Positions 17,211 to 25,226 of a DNA stretch of 64,000 nucleotides are shown here, in pieces. The DNA is from Flagellimonas lutimaris. Lineage in GTDB: Bacteria; Bacteroidota; Bacteroidia; Flavobacteriales; Flavobacteriaceae. The DNA lies in assembly GCF_003581615.1 (NCBI RefSeq), contig NZ_QXFH01000076.1, forward strand, positions 124,001 to 188,000, given 5' to 3'. The notes under the pieces were generated by a model that was not told the DNA's origin, ran no database searches, and was given only the letters and a program-made list of their open reading frames with translations. Position numbers and translations under genes: made by a program. Positions within the stretch are counted from its first letter, which is position 1, and each line of letters begins with the position of its first letter.

Positions 17211-17817
17211 ATCCTTTAATTTTACGGAGTGAGTTTTCAAAAAAATCAGTGATCAACAATCCATGTGGATTGTGTGGAAAATTTCGTTCCACCGGTATCA
17301 AACGCCCCGTAGTGACCAATTCATAGACATCCGTAACGGAACCTCTGTTGATCTCTATGATAATACGGGTTCGGAATGTCATGGAATCCTGTTGCACAGC
17401 AATCTTGGAATCTATACGCTCGACCTTTTGTACCAGGGAATACTGCAACAATCTATTGTAGAAGCCATTGGCCTTCTTTTGCTGATAGACTTCTGCGACC
17501 GTGGCATTCCCCAACCATAGGGCTCTTTCCATATTGCGCTCATAACTTCCTGCATCCACTCCATAGAACCAACGATGGAATTGTTCCAAATGGGCCAGTG
17601 CTTCCACTTCCATATTTTGTTTTTGATCCGCCCATACCAAAGGAATGACGTTGCCATTCCCATTGATTATGAAGGCATTGTCCAATGCCTCTCTATGAAT
17701 TTTAGCCATAAGGATCAATGCAACCACAGTGACCAAACCAGAGGCAATGACCACAGAAAGTACTACCCATCGGTTCAACCGAAGTTGTACTTGTATGTTT
17801 TTAAATGGTGTTTTCAT
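17191..17817 (-). CDS. traK: Conjugative transfer protein TraK
   Basis: This 208-residue VirB8-like inner-membrane protein has one N-terminal helix (about 17-38, VVLSVVIASGLVTVVALIL) and a periplasmic domain with the family pattern HLEQFHRWFYGVDAGSYERN and ALWLGNATVAEVYQQKKANGFYN. VirB8-like proteins nucleate assembly of the channel. Its last codons overlap the start of traM by 20 bases. Family identity is firm. Confidence 0.9.
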   Translation of the reverse strand: MKTPFKNIQVQLRLNRWVVLSVVIASGLVTVVALILMAKIHREALDNAFIINGNGNVIPLVWADQKQNMEVEALAHLEQFHRWFYGVDAGSYERNMERALWLGNATVAEVYQQKKANGFYNRLLQYSLVQKVERIDSKIAVQQDSMTFRTRIIIEINRGSVTDVYELVTTGRLIPVERNFPHNPHGLLITDFFENSLRKIKGYETTEK

Positions 17818-17828
17818 GTTGTTATATA

Positions 17829-18674
17829 TTATCCGGTGAACAATCTCAGTGTAAAGCTGGTGGCCCTTCTGTACAATTTGAACTTGAGCAATACAATGAA
17901 CCCAATGGTTCCCAACTGGATGATGGAAGCGAAAAACTCACTGCCCCAATCAAAACCGAACAAATTGCCCCAGAAATTGGTGTTGATCTCCGTATAGAGG
18001 TTGTTTACAAAAACATTCACCAAGAAAAAGGCGGGCACCAACATATAGACTCCGGCATAAAGCTTGAAAAAGTTATAGGCCAAAGTGCGGAACCTTTCAA
18101 ATACGGCCAGACTGATGACCAAGGGAAAAAAGGCCTGCATGATACCCAACAAAAAGTAGCGTTCCGCCAAGAACAAGGGATAAATAAAGAGATCCATGAG
18201 CCATAAAATCACGCCAACAATGAATGCCAACACCTTCAATCCGTACAACGGGGTAACCAATGCATCGTACAAGAGTGCCATGGCCTTCTTGGCGGCTTCC
18301 AAGGCACCCACATCCCGCTCCAAGTCCACATCTTGTAACTGCAACGGGAGGAGTGCCGGAGCCGTGTCCCGGTATTGCGTTTCAATGGCAACCAAAATCC
18401 CATCGAACACCCCCAATACCTCTGTGGAGAAAATGACCAAGAGCACCACTATAAAATTCTTGGCCAATTCCGTCGGGGTCAAACCCCAGGTATGACCATC
18501 GGTAGAGGCAATGCCCTCATTGTATTTCTTCAAAACGTTGACCAAGAAGAACAACACGGCCAAGGTCTTCATCCCAACAATGGTGTACTGTGAAAAGTCA
18601 CTGTCCTTAATGGTCTGAAAGACCGCATCCACATATTCCAATCCGATACTCAAAAAGAACCCAGCCATCATCAA
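17829..18674 (-). CDS. traJ: Conjugative transfer protein TraJ
   Basis: This 281-residue polytopic membrane protein (VirB6-like role) has about six hydrophobic segments, near 35-48, 70-90, 155-175, 182-200, 215-230 and 255-270. Residues such as YRDTAPALLPLQL and LYDALVTPLYGLKVLAFIVG belong to the conserved TraJ middle. The start overlaps traI by 4 bases. It forms part of the inner-membrane channel. No truncation is seen. Confidence 0.88.
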   Translation of the reverse strand: MMMAGFFLSIGLEYVDAVFQTIKDSDFSQYTIVGMKTLAVLFFLVNVLKKYNEGIASTDGHTWGLTPTELAKNFIVVLLVIFSTEVLGVFDGILVAIETQYRDTAPALLPLQLQDVDLERDVGALEAAKKAMALLYDALVTPLYGLKVLAFIVGVILWLMDLFIYPLFLAERYFLLGIMQAFFPLVISLAVFERFRTLAYNFFKLYAGVYMLVPAFFLVNVFVNNLYTEINTNFWGNLFGFDWGSEFFASIIQLGTIGFIVLLKFKLYRRATSFTLRLFTG

Positions 18675-19276
18675 AACGTTTTTTCCCGATGATTGATAAT
18701 ATCCTGCATCCTTCGAAAGGAGATAATCTCCCGATAACGACGTGTCTTGACCTCCAACTCGGCCACCATTTCCTGTGATAAGGCTTTCTTCTCCATCAAA
18801 ATGGCCGTTCGCTCTGCATCGGTCATTTTGAAAAGGTCACTCGATAAAACCTGGTTCACAAAATCAAGATCGGTCACAGCGGCGTCTATAATCTCCTCAA
18901 AGGATTCTGATATCCGTTCCACTTCCCTGGCCTTGATATAGGGCGAATTTAAAATAGCTTTCAAATCCGTTTGCACCGTCCGAAACAAGGTCTCATTGTT
19001 CCGTGCCAGTTCACGTACCGCCTTCAATTGCTTGACAACATTATTTACCTTGACAATGTTCTCCTTCTGTTCTTTCAAGAACTCAACGGTCTTCAAAAGC
19101 TCCGAAGTCTGTTTGGCAGACTCCAACAGCGATTTGGTCATACTGATAAAGTTCGTGTTGTCGTACACTGGCATCCCCTGGCAGGTAGCACCTGCTGGCA
19201 GTAAAAAAGACAAGGACAGTGCAAAGACCATTACCCTGCTTTTCTTCGATAGGGCTTGTTTCTTATCCATTTTCAT
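18671..19276 (-). CDS. traI: Conjugative transfer protein TraI (DUF4141)
   Basis: This 201-residue exported protein has a signal peptide (about 10-33, LLPAGATCQG) followed by PVYDNTNFISMTKSLLESAKQTSELLKTVEFLK, the VirB5/DUF4141 pattern, and long helices to the end. VirB5-like proteins sit at the pilus tip or in the periplasmic channel. It overlaps traG (stop/start) and traJ by 4 bases each, so it is translated as part of one operon. Confidence 0.87.
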   Translation of the reverse strand: MKMDKKQALSKKSRVMVFALSLSFLLPAGATCQGMPVYDNTNFISMTKSLLESAKQTSELLKTVEFLKEQKENIVKVNNVVKQLKAVRELARNNETLFRTVQTDLKAILNSPYIKAREVERISESFEEIIDAAVTDLDFVNQVLSSDLFKMTDAERTAILMEKKALSQEMVAELEVKTRRYREIISFRRMQDIINHREKTF

Positions 19277-21684
19277 AGGGTTTTCTTTTGTTGATTAATA
19301 AATGTTTCAATAGCATGCTCCATATCCCCATATTGATCATAGAGATCCATAATTTCACCATTCTCCACCCCATCGGTCAGATAGGCGGCATACACCTCTG
19401 GGGGCACTTCCAAACGAAACACATTGCTTTCCTTGCCAATCTTGATAAATATTTCGGTGTATTTCTGATTCCCAATGAGATTGTTCCTAATGGATTTGAG
19501 TTGGTTCAGGTCGTGGCAGGAAAGATGAAGTCTCCTTTGAAGATCATCATAGCCTTTCTCGTTCCTTAGGCTGTAGATGACCTGTGTATTCTCCAATATA
19601 CTGGCAGCGGTAGCGTTTTCGGGTAATTGATTTATGGATTGCAAGACGATCCCGATAGCCCCGTTCTGTTTTCGGATGGCCTGATAATAATACTCTACAC
19701 TCTCCAACACGTTTGGAAACTTCAACTGTTTGGCGAACTCATCAAAAAGAATAATACCGCGTTGGGAACGGTTGCGCCATATGGTGCGCAGAATGGCCGA
19801 CTTGATAAGCTTGAGCATTACCGATAGGATTTCCTTGTTGTCCTTGACCTCGTCCAGTTCAAATACGATCAAGCGTTTGTCCTCCAAAATATAGGACTGG
19901 TCCTCGTCCACAGCGAACAGAAAACTATAAAGCCCGTCATCCACATATTCTGAAAGAATGTGCAAAAAGCCATACACATTGAAATCGGATTCTTGCAGCT
20001 TTAAATCCTGAATCAAAGTATCCTTTCGACGGTCAACAAAGTTGTACAGAGAAGCCAAGGAGTGGTCTTTCCTGATGTACCCGTAATAGTACAGCAAGAT
20101 CTTCTTTAGTGCCACTTCTTTGGCCTTGGTTACCTTATTTTCGGCCATCAGTTCCAAGAGGAATAAGGTCAGATCTTCCAAACGCTCAGGGTTCAGGTCA
20201 GCTTCACCCGATATATAAAAGGGATTGATTCCCAAGTTCTTTCCAGGTTCGTAACGCAGTATGATATGTTGGTCCGGATACAGTTTGGCAAACTTCGCAT
20301 AAGAACCACCAAGGTCGATAATGACCAACCGGACACCATCTTCGAAATATTGCCTGAGGATATTATTGGCCAAAAAGGATTTCCCTTCCCCGGTCGGAGC
20401 GAAAATGGCAAAGTTCCTGGCTTTGATACGTCGCTTCCCCTCATCCCACACATCCTTGAGCACCGGAATATTGTATTGACGGTCATTAAAGATTATTCCA
20501 GTACTGTCCGAACCATAATTTGTGTTATTGATAAACAAACAGAGCGCATGCTTCAAATCGGTCACATACATATCTTCATTGGAAAAATGGGTGACATGGC
20601 AGGGATGGGAATTTAAAAAGTAGTGTTTGCGTTCCTCGCTCATGGGATGATATGGCAGAATGTCCAACTCTTTAAAAACAGCCTTGATCTGTGAAGCAAT
20701 CCTTTTCAATTGATCCGCTTCCGAATGCCAATAGACCAGGTTCGTATGGCCTCGAATAATCCTTGAGGTGTCGTCTTGATTGATCTGATCGACAATATGA
20801 CGGATCTTCTGTAACACTGCCTTGTTACGAGTCCCAAAGTTGGAACTCTTGGAAAGCTCCTCCATTTTCTTTTCCAATGTCTTCATCCACTTGTGCTTGT
20901 CATCCAAGTAAATGATTTGGTTGATGATGTGATTCTCATTCAGTTCTAGACCGATTCCATCCAAAAAGCCTTGGTGGAATACAAAATCATCTGTCCTTAA
21001 CTTATCGTTGGGCACACTGCTTTGGACAGTATTTCCAAAACAGCGTTCATTGGTAAGGGCCATTACGTCAAAATAGTGGTCTCCGATGGCAATGGGTCCT
21101 TTACCCAGCTGGATATCCGTATCGAAATCACGGTTGAAACCATTGAAGTAATCGTTGGTATGGTCAAGAATACTTTGGGCCACCATCGGAACAACACTCA
21201 TCCTCCTTGTGTTATTGATATAGGAGACCGCATCGTTCACTGCAGTTATAAATGAAGCCACTTGCACATCCAATTTCCGATGATACCCCTTGTCCACTTT
21301 ACGAAAAGGGTTTACATATTTGGAAGCGTTCAGCTTATTGTCCAGAGGTAGAACAAAGAATAGATAGCTGTGATGTTGCAAGTGGTCCCTGCCCTTGAAA
21401 TAAGTATAGGTCGCCCTTTGCAAAAAGGTTTCCTTGGGAAGCTGATTCCCATGGTAGCCCCGCTTTTGATACATATCCTGTTTATGGATGACCGTTCCTT
21501 TGGGCATGGATTTGAAAGCCTGGAACCAAATCCCATGAAGTTCTTCAAAATCCGATTCCGACAAGGAGTACACTTCAGCCAATTCCAACCGATAACCGAG
21601 CACTACATTCCCGTTATTGGCAAAGACCACGTGGTTTTGAATGTCCAAGATGGGATGACATGTATTGAAGTTGATTTTAGACAT
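19273..21684 (-). CDS. traG: Conjugation ATPase TraG (VirB4 family)
   Basis: This 803-residue ATPase powers assembly and transport in the mating channel. An N-terminal DUF3875-type region (about 1-150) precedes the VirB4 fold. Walker A is FAPTGEGKSF near residue 430; Walker B is the GIILFDEFAK stretch near 645-655; an arginine-finger-like RKQNGAIGIVLQS-INQL follows near 685. The size and motif order match CTnDOT TraG (which is the VirB4 homologue, not the coupling protein of other systems). It overlaps traF by 8 bases upstream and traI by 4 downstream. Complete and apparently active. Confidence 0.93.
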   Translation of the reverse strand: MSKINFNTCHPILDIQNHVVFANNGNVVLGYRLELAEVYSLSESDFEELHGIWFQAFKSMPKGTVIHKQDMYQKRGYHGNQLPKETFLQRATYTYFKGRDHLQHHSYLFFVLPLDNKLNASKYVNPFRKVDKGYHRKLDVQVASFITAVNDAVSYINNTRRMSVVPMVAQSILDHTNDYFNGFNRDFDTDIQLGKGPIAIGDHYFDVMALTNERCFGNTVQSSVPNDKLRTDDFVFHQGFLDGIGLELNENHIINQIIYLDDKHKWMKTLEKKMEELSKSSNFGTRNKAVLQKIRHIVDQINQDDTSRIIRGHTNLVYWHSEADQLKRIASQIKAVFKELDILPYHPMSEERKHYFLNSHPCHVTHFSNEDMYVTDLKHALCLFINNTNYGSDSTGIIFNDRQYNIPVLKDVWDEGKRRIKARNFAIFAPTGEGKSFLANNILRQYFEDGVRLVIIDLGGSYAKFAKLYPDQHIILRYEPGKNLGINPFYISGEADLNPERLEDLTLFLLELMAENKVTKAKEVALKKILLYYYGYIRKDHSLASLYNFVDRRKDTLIQDLKLQESDFNVYGFLHILSEYVDDGLYSFLFAVDEDQSYILEDKRLIVFELDEVKDNKEILSVMLKLIKSAILRTIWRNRSQRGIILFDEFAKQLKFPNVLESVEYYYQAIRKQNGAIGIVLQSINQLPENATAASILENTQVIYSLRNEKGYDDLQRRLHLSCHDLNQLKSIRNNLIGNQKYTEIFIKIGKESNVFRLEVPPEVYAAYLTDGVENGEIMDLYDQYGDMEHAIETFINQQKKTL

Positions 21685-21958
21685 GGGACAAAGGGCTTAA
21701 TTTTTTATTGCTGATGACGGAAGGAAAGGTATGTCCCACTTTAATATGGAAAGGTTTATTGACCCACTGTATCAATGCCCCATATAAAAGGACATTGAAT
21801 AACAGCAGGGCCACGATGACACTAAAACTGAATGAAAAAATGGTGATCAATAACGAACCGATGACGGCTACCATTAGCAGCGCGAACAGGGAAACCGGCA
21901 GCCCGAAAATGATGGCGCGCTTACGTATATTTCGATATACAGTGTACTTTTTCATCAC
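21677..21958 (-). CDS. traF: Conjugative transfer protein TraF (DUF4133)
   Basis: This 93-residue VirB3-like inner-membrane protein has the DUF4133 layout: YTVYRNIRKRAIIFGLPV, then two adjacent hydrophobic helices (about 17-60) and a C-terminal KVGHTFPSVI-type tail. It overlaps traE by 4 bases and traG by 8. Confidence 0.88.
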   Translation of the reverse strand: MMKKYTVYRNIRKRAIIFGLPVSLFALLMVAVIGSLLITIFSFSFSVIVALLLFNVLLYGALIQWVNKPFHIKVGHTFPSVISNKKLSPLSHV

Positions 21959-22242
21959 ACAACGATTCCGATGAGATAGGTAAATATGCCAACGACAGCT
22001 CCCGCGATCAGTACAAAGACAAGTACCCGGGTTATCCCCTTTTTGAGGTCTGAATTCTCACCAAAGAAATGTCCTGCATTGAAAAGGAAACCCACCAAAA
22101 AAATCACCCCAAGGATGATGGGGAAGATGGCACGGATGGTATCGGAAATGTCATTGACAGAATCTTCAATGCCCCCAATTTGGGCCAAAACGGTACTGGT
22201 GGCAAATAAAAAGAAAATGGTTGGGAAGAATGATTTTTTCAT
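21955..22242 (-). CDS. traE: Conjugative transfer protein TraE (DUF4134), pilin-like
   Basis: This 95-residue product has a signal peptide (1-20, VLAQ) followed by two hydrophobic helices, the VirB2/DUF4134 layout of the conjugative pilin. GGIEDSVNDISDTIRAIFPIILG is typical of the mature N terminus. It is the first gene of the visible tra operon, which runs E-F-G-I-J-K-M-N; the palindrome at 22306-22328 lies 64 bases upstream. Confidence 0.88.
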   Translation of the reverse strand: MKKSFFPTIFFLFATSTVLAQIGGIEDSVNDISDTIRAIFPIILGVIFLVGFLFNAGHFFGENSDLKKGITRVLVFVLIAGAVVGIFTYLIGIVV

Positions 22243-22606
22243 AGTAGCAACGATTTTATAACCTATGATTTACAACTACTGGAAAAGTACATCAAAAACA
22301 CACTTAAATATCTGTATATCAGATATTTGTTGATATCCTTTTTATTATGGCCCGTTGCAGCCAATTGTATGCGATCACCATCAAAAAATAGGAGGGTTCA
22401 ACATATTGCTGTGGATAACTCCAATGCATTTGAAAACACAATGGCACCAAAACGTCATTTTTCAGGGTATGGTCGTCAAAAATGGCTTGAAAATTGACTT
22501 CCAAATTGTAGAAAGGCTTTTAGGAAAAACATTGGCATAGGTAGGGTTCTGATTTCCTTTTCAACCAGCAAACGCAGATGGTCCAAAACCTTTTACAATA
22601 ATTGAT
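22243..22606 (-). promoter_or_regulatory. Control region of the tra operon with a 9-bp palindrome
   Basis: AAATATCTG (22306-22314) and CAGATATTT (22320-22328) form a perfect inverted repeat with a 5-base TATAT spacer, 64 bases before traE. It is a likely operator for a dimeric regulator of transfer. The rest of this 364-base gap shows no convincing gene; a 61-codon minus-strand frame at 22319-22504 has no family resemblance and would overlap the palindrome. Confidence 0.5.
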
Positions 22607-23269
22607 TCACTTCCTTTTGTCCTTGCTGTTGTGGTCAAAGGCCACCAAGTTGAACATCTGGCGCATTCGACTTCTTACCCTTTTTCCATAACGCTCTTCC
22701 AGTTCCTTGGCATTGAGATTGGTGGTGCAATGGGTACGTACCTGATGGTTGACAAACAGTTCATAGCGGGAAAGTAGAATTTCACCCATCACATTGCAGT
22801 CCTTGCCAAAATGCTTGCCTAAAGGTTCCACTCCAAGGTCATCGAAGCAAAAGTATTGACCATCACCATAATCTGATATGGTCTTATATCCGATATGGTT
22901 GAAGCCGAACACCAAGTTCCGGCTAGGAATCACGGTATAGGGCCGTTGGTAGGGAACCAAGAACTTAAGGAGCCGCATGAGGCTGGTCTTACCACAACCC
23001 ACTGGTCCGCTCAACAGCAGACCTTTATTGGGATCAAGACCATATTTTTTACAGCTGTCGTAATCACGAATCATGTAATTGCACAATTGCAACAATAGGC
23101 CATGGTCTTCCTCATAAATCTTGAAATTATCCCCGAACATGAGTTTGCCCTTGGCCTCCAGGTATTTCAGCATCTTTTCGAAACTGTACAGCACCTGATT
23201 CCCCTTAAGCTCGCCCAAACGATAGGTAGTATTCCCTTCAGTGATGATATGTGGATAATCCAATTTCAT
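22607..23269 (-). CDS. DnaC-like AAA ATPase
   Basis: This 220-residue cytoplasmic ATPase resembles DnaC/IstB helicase loaders found in Bacteroidota conjugative elements. Walker A is SGPVGCGKTS with K94; Walker B is FCFDDLG at about 140-146; sensor-like CTTNLNAKELEERYGKRVRSRM follows near 182-202 and includes the arginines expected for an arginine finger. It probably loads the host replicative helicase during element transfer or replication. It overlaps the upstream HTH-type gene by 4 bases. Confidence 0.85.
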   Translation of the reverse strand: MKLDYPHIITEGNTTYRLGELKGNQVLYSFEKMLKYLEAKGKLMFGDNFKIYEEDHGLLLQLCNYMIRDYDSCKKYGLDPNKGLLLSGPVGCGKTSLMRLLKFLVPYQRPYTVIPSRNLVFGFNHIGYKTISDYGDGQYFCFDDLGVEPLGKHFGKDCNVMGEILLSRYELFVNHQVRTHCTTNLNAKELEERYGKRVRSRMRQMFNLVAFDHNSKDKRK

Positions 23270-23868
23270 AGCGGTTCCCCATAGTCCTTCCCTTCGCTTG
23301 TTTTCAAGTTGTCCCGAAATTGAACAAGTTCACCAGGTTTGGCCTTGGTCTGCGAATCAAACGATGGATCAAGATTAAAATTTTCGCGTGTATCACTATT
23401 TTTTTTGTTTTTCAAGCTTTGTATATGTTTGTTTATAGGTATTAATGCTTGTTCAGGACTTGTTTCATTTTGATCACAGTTGTTGTTCATTGCTTGTTCA
23501 GTACTTGTATCAAAATTGAACATCTTGACTTTGCTGCCCTTGAAAGGGTTGTGTGAAGGTTGGTACCCGATATAGTTCCAATGGCTCAATTCTTTGATGC
23601 ATCTGTGATAAGTGGCAGTAGAACCGATTTTGGATATACGCATCACCTCCGCCCTATTGATATAAAATTCCGGTCTAAAGTAGAAGCTGTTCCAAAAATG
23701 GAACAAGGTCATGTACAGGCTGATGTGGGTGGGGTTCAAACGGCTGTCCTTGGAAAATTGACCAAAAATCCCATTCAAGTGGGAGATATAATTGATGTCC
23801 TCCAATTTTTTAGAATCTTGGGTTGACCTTATTGCGTTCCAGCACCTCCATGATTTCCCTTTGGTCAT
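23266..23868 (-). CDS. Winged-helix-like replication/regulatory protein of the element
   Basis: This codes for up to 200 residues. The middle (about 45-110) has a DNA-binding look: LYMTLFHFWN, NRAEVMRISKIGSTATYHRCIKELSHWNYIGYQPS, which resembles the winged-helix of replication initiators next to DnaC-like genes in such elements. The C-terminal 80 residues are polar and low in structure. The start is uncertain: the ATG at 23868 overlaps the upstream HTH gene by 59 bases, and a TTG near 23806 just after that gene's stop is an alternative. Confidence 0.7.
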   Translation of the reverse strand: MTKGKSWRCWNAIRSTQDSKKLEDINYISHLNGIFGQFSKDSRLNPTHISLYMTLFHFWNSFYFRPEFYINRAEVMRISKIGSTATYHRCIKELSHWNYIGYQPSHNPFKGSKVKMFNFDTSTEQAMNNNCDQNETSPEQALIPINKHIQSLKNKKNSDTRENFNLDPSFDSQTKAKPGELVQFRDNLKTSEGKDYGEPL

Positions 23869-24088
23869 AGTACAGTATCCCGCCTATTCGGGTATAGGGC
23901 AGGGTGCCATTGATCCTTAAGTTTTGGAGGGTGCCAGGGGATATACCCAACAATTCCCTGACTTCATTGGACTTAAGCCATTTCTTTGCTGACTGACCCT
24001 CATTGTTTTGCAATAGATCTTTGATGTCCTCCAAGAGTTCCATTTTGAATTCCATAAGGTCCTCTGAGGTAATAATAGTTGCTCCCAT
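23810..24088 (-). CDS. Helix-turn-helix (HTH_17, MerR/excisionase-like) protein
   Basis: This 92-residue DNA-binding protein has a basic helix-turn-helix at about 35-80: WLKSNEVRELLGISPGTLQNLRINGTLPYTRIGGILYYD, the pattern of HTH_17 proteins found as excisionases or control proteins in Bacteroidota mobile elements. It heads the small operon HTH, winged-helix protein, DnaC-like ATPase. It could serve as the element's excisionase and bind the repeats near the integrase. Confidence 0.85.
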   Translation of the reverse strand: MGATIITSEDLMEFKMELLEDIKDLLQNNEGQSAKKWLKSNEVRELLGISPGTLQNLRINGTLPYTRIGGILYYDQREIMEVLERNKVNPRF

Positions 24089-24373
24089 TCGTATTGATTT
24101 TTTAAAAAAAGGGCCGCTGCATTGGGTTCATTCAAATTGACGGCCCTTCCACTGATTTGACTTTCGGAAACAAAACTGAGAAAGCTTTTTGGAAAAAAAT
24201 CCATAGTTGGTACCTAGGTGGGAACGATTTTATCTCACATAAAATTTGGGGCCATCCAGTACGTTTTGAAACCATTGAAATGCGTAATACAATCCAACAA
24301 TGAAGGATTCAAAGCTGAAATACCAATGAAATGCTGAATTCCCAAGTGGGTAACAACTTGGTATACCATAGTT

Positions 24374-25213
24374 TTATTCCTCAAGGGAATCCATTCGTTG
24401 GTTCAGCATTTCTATCAGCCTATCCAGAAAGCGCGTTCTGCTGGTTTTTCGCGACCTGATATCAATAAAAGTATGGTAATAGTTTCCCAGGTCCACATTG
24501 TAAAAATGCTCAAAATGGGAGGCCAATTCTTTGATTTCAACTGTTCCACTATTTACGGAACTGCTGGAATGCAAGGCATATAAGAGCTCGATAAGGTCGG
24601 TCTTGCTGCCCGTCCAAAATAATTTAGAAGGTTTTTCCATAGGTGTGTTTTTTGCTGGTTCAAGGGCATTGTTGAGATCATCGACCTCCTTTCTGAGATA
24701 AACGATAAGCATATCATAGGCCATTATGGTCGCCACAGTACCGTCCTGGCAGGTGGAAAACTGGTCATCGATCAAAAAATGGAAGGATTCCAAGGGCAGT
24801 CTCAAATCCCGGTTACCACGTACAAAGTACTGCTCATCGAGGGACATGGCACCACGGCGGTAATAGTTATAAAACTCTAGGTTATCGTTAAAGAAGGTCT
24901 GCAACTTGTCGATGTGCTGCTGGAGATATTTGACCTGTGCAGCATTCTTGCCACGGGGACGTTTGCTTTCAATATTGAACAAACGGACATAATAAATAAG
25001 CTTGCTGAAAATCTGGGGCTTGACATGCTTGAAGAAATATATCTCATCTGCCTGGTTTTCGAATGTCTTGCCCGTAATCTGTTTCTGAAGTTTACGGATA
25101 CACTTTTCCACCAGCACGATCCCCTTCTCAGCTTTGAAAAGGATATCCCCGTTCCCTTGCTCCAAGGACTCCAATTGTCCCTCAAATTCCGATAACAGTT
25201 TTTGGTATTTCAT
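24374..25213 (-). CDS. rteC: RteC-like excision regulator
   Basis: RteC in CTnDOT activates the excision operon. This 279-residue protein has the family pattern: helical N terminus with a run of charged residues, FFKHVKPQIFSKLIYYVRLFNIE near 75-95, then LEFYNYYRRGAMSLDEQYFVRGN, and a C-terminal winged-helix (about 195-270, WTGSKTDLIELLYALHSS, LASHFEHFYNVDLGNYYHTFIDIRSRK). It lies 13 bases after the oxoamine-synthase fusion and may be co-transcribed with it, linking cargo expression to excision control. Confidence 0.85.
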   Translation of the reverse strand: MKYQKLLSEFEGQLESLEQGNGDILFKAEKGIVLVEKCIRKLQKQITGKTFENQADEIYFFKHVKPQIFSKLIYYVRLFNIESKRPRGKNAAQVKYLQQHIDKLQTFFNDNLEFYNYYRRGAMSLDEQYFVRGNRDLRLPLESFHFLIDDQFSTCQDGTVATIMAYDMLIVYLRKEVDDLNNALEPAKNTPMEKPSKLFWTGSKTDLIELLYALHSSSSVNSGTVEIKELASHFEHFYNVDLGNYYHTFIDIRSRKTSRTRFLDRLIEMLNQRMDSLEE

Positions 25214-25226
25214 GGTAACTTTACCT

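Noticed and set aside
22319..22504. 61-codon minus-strand frame before traE
   Set aside because: No family likeness, and it overlaps the palindromic operator; probably chance.
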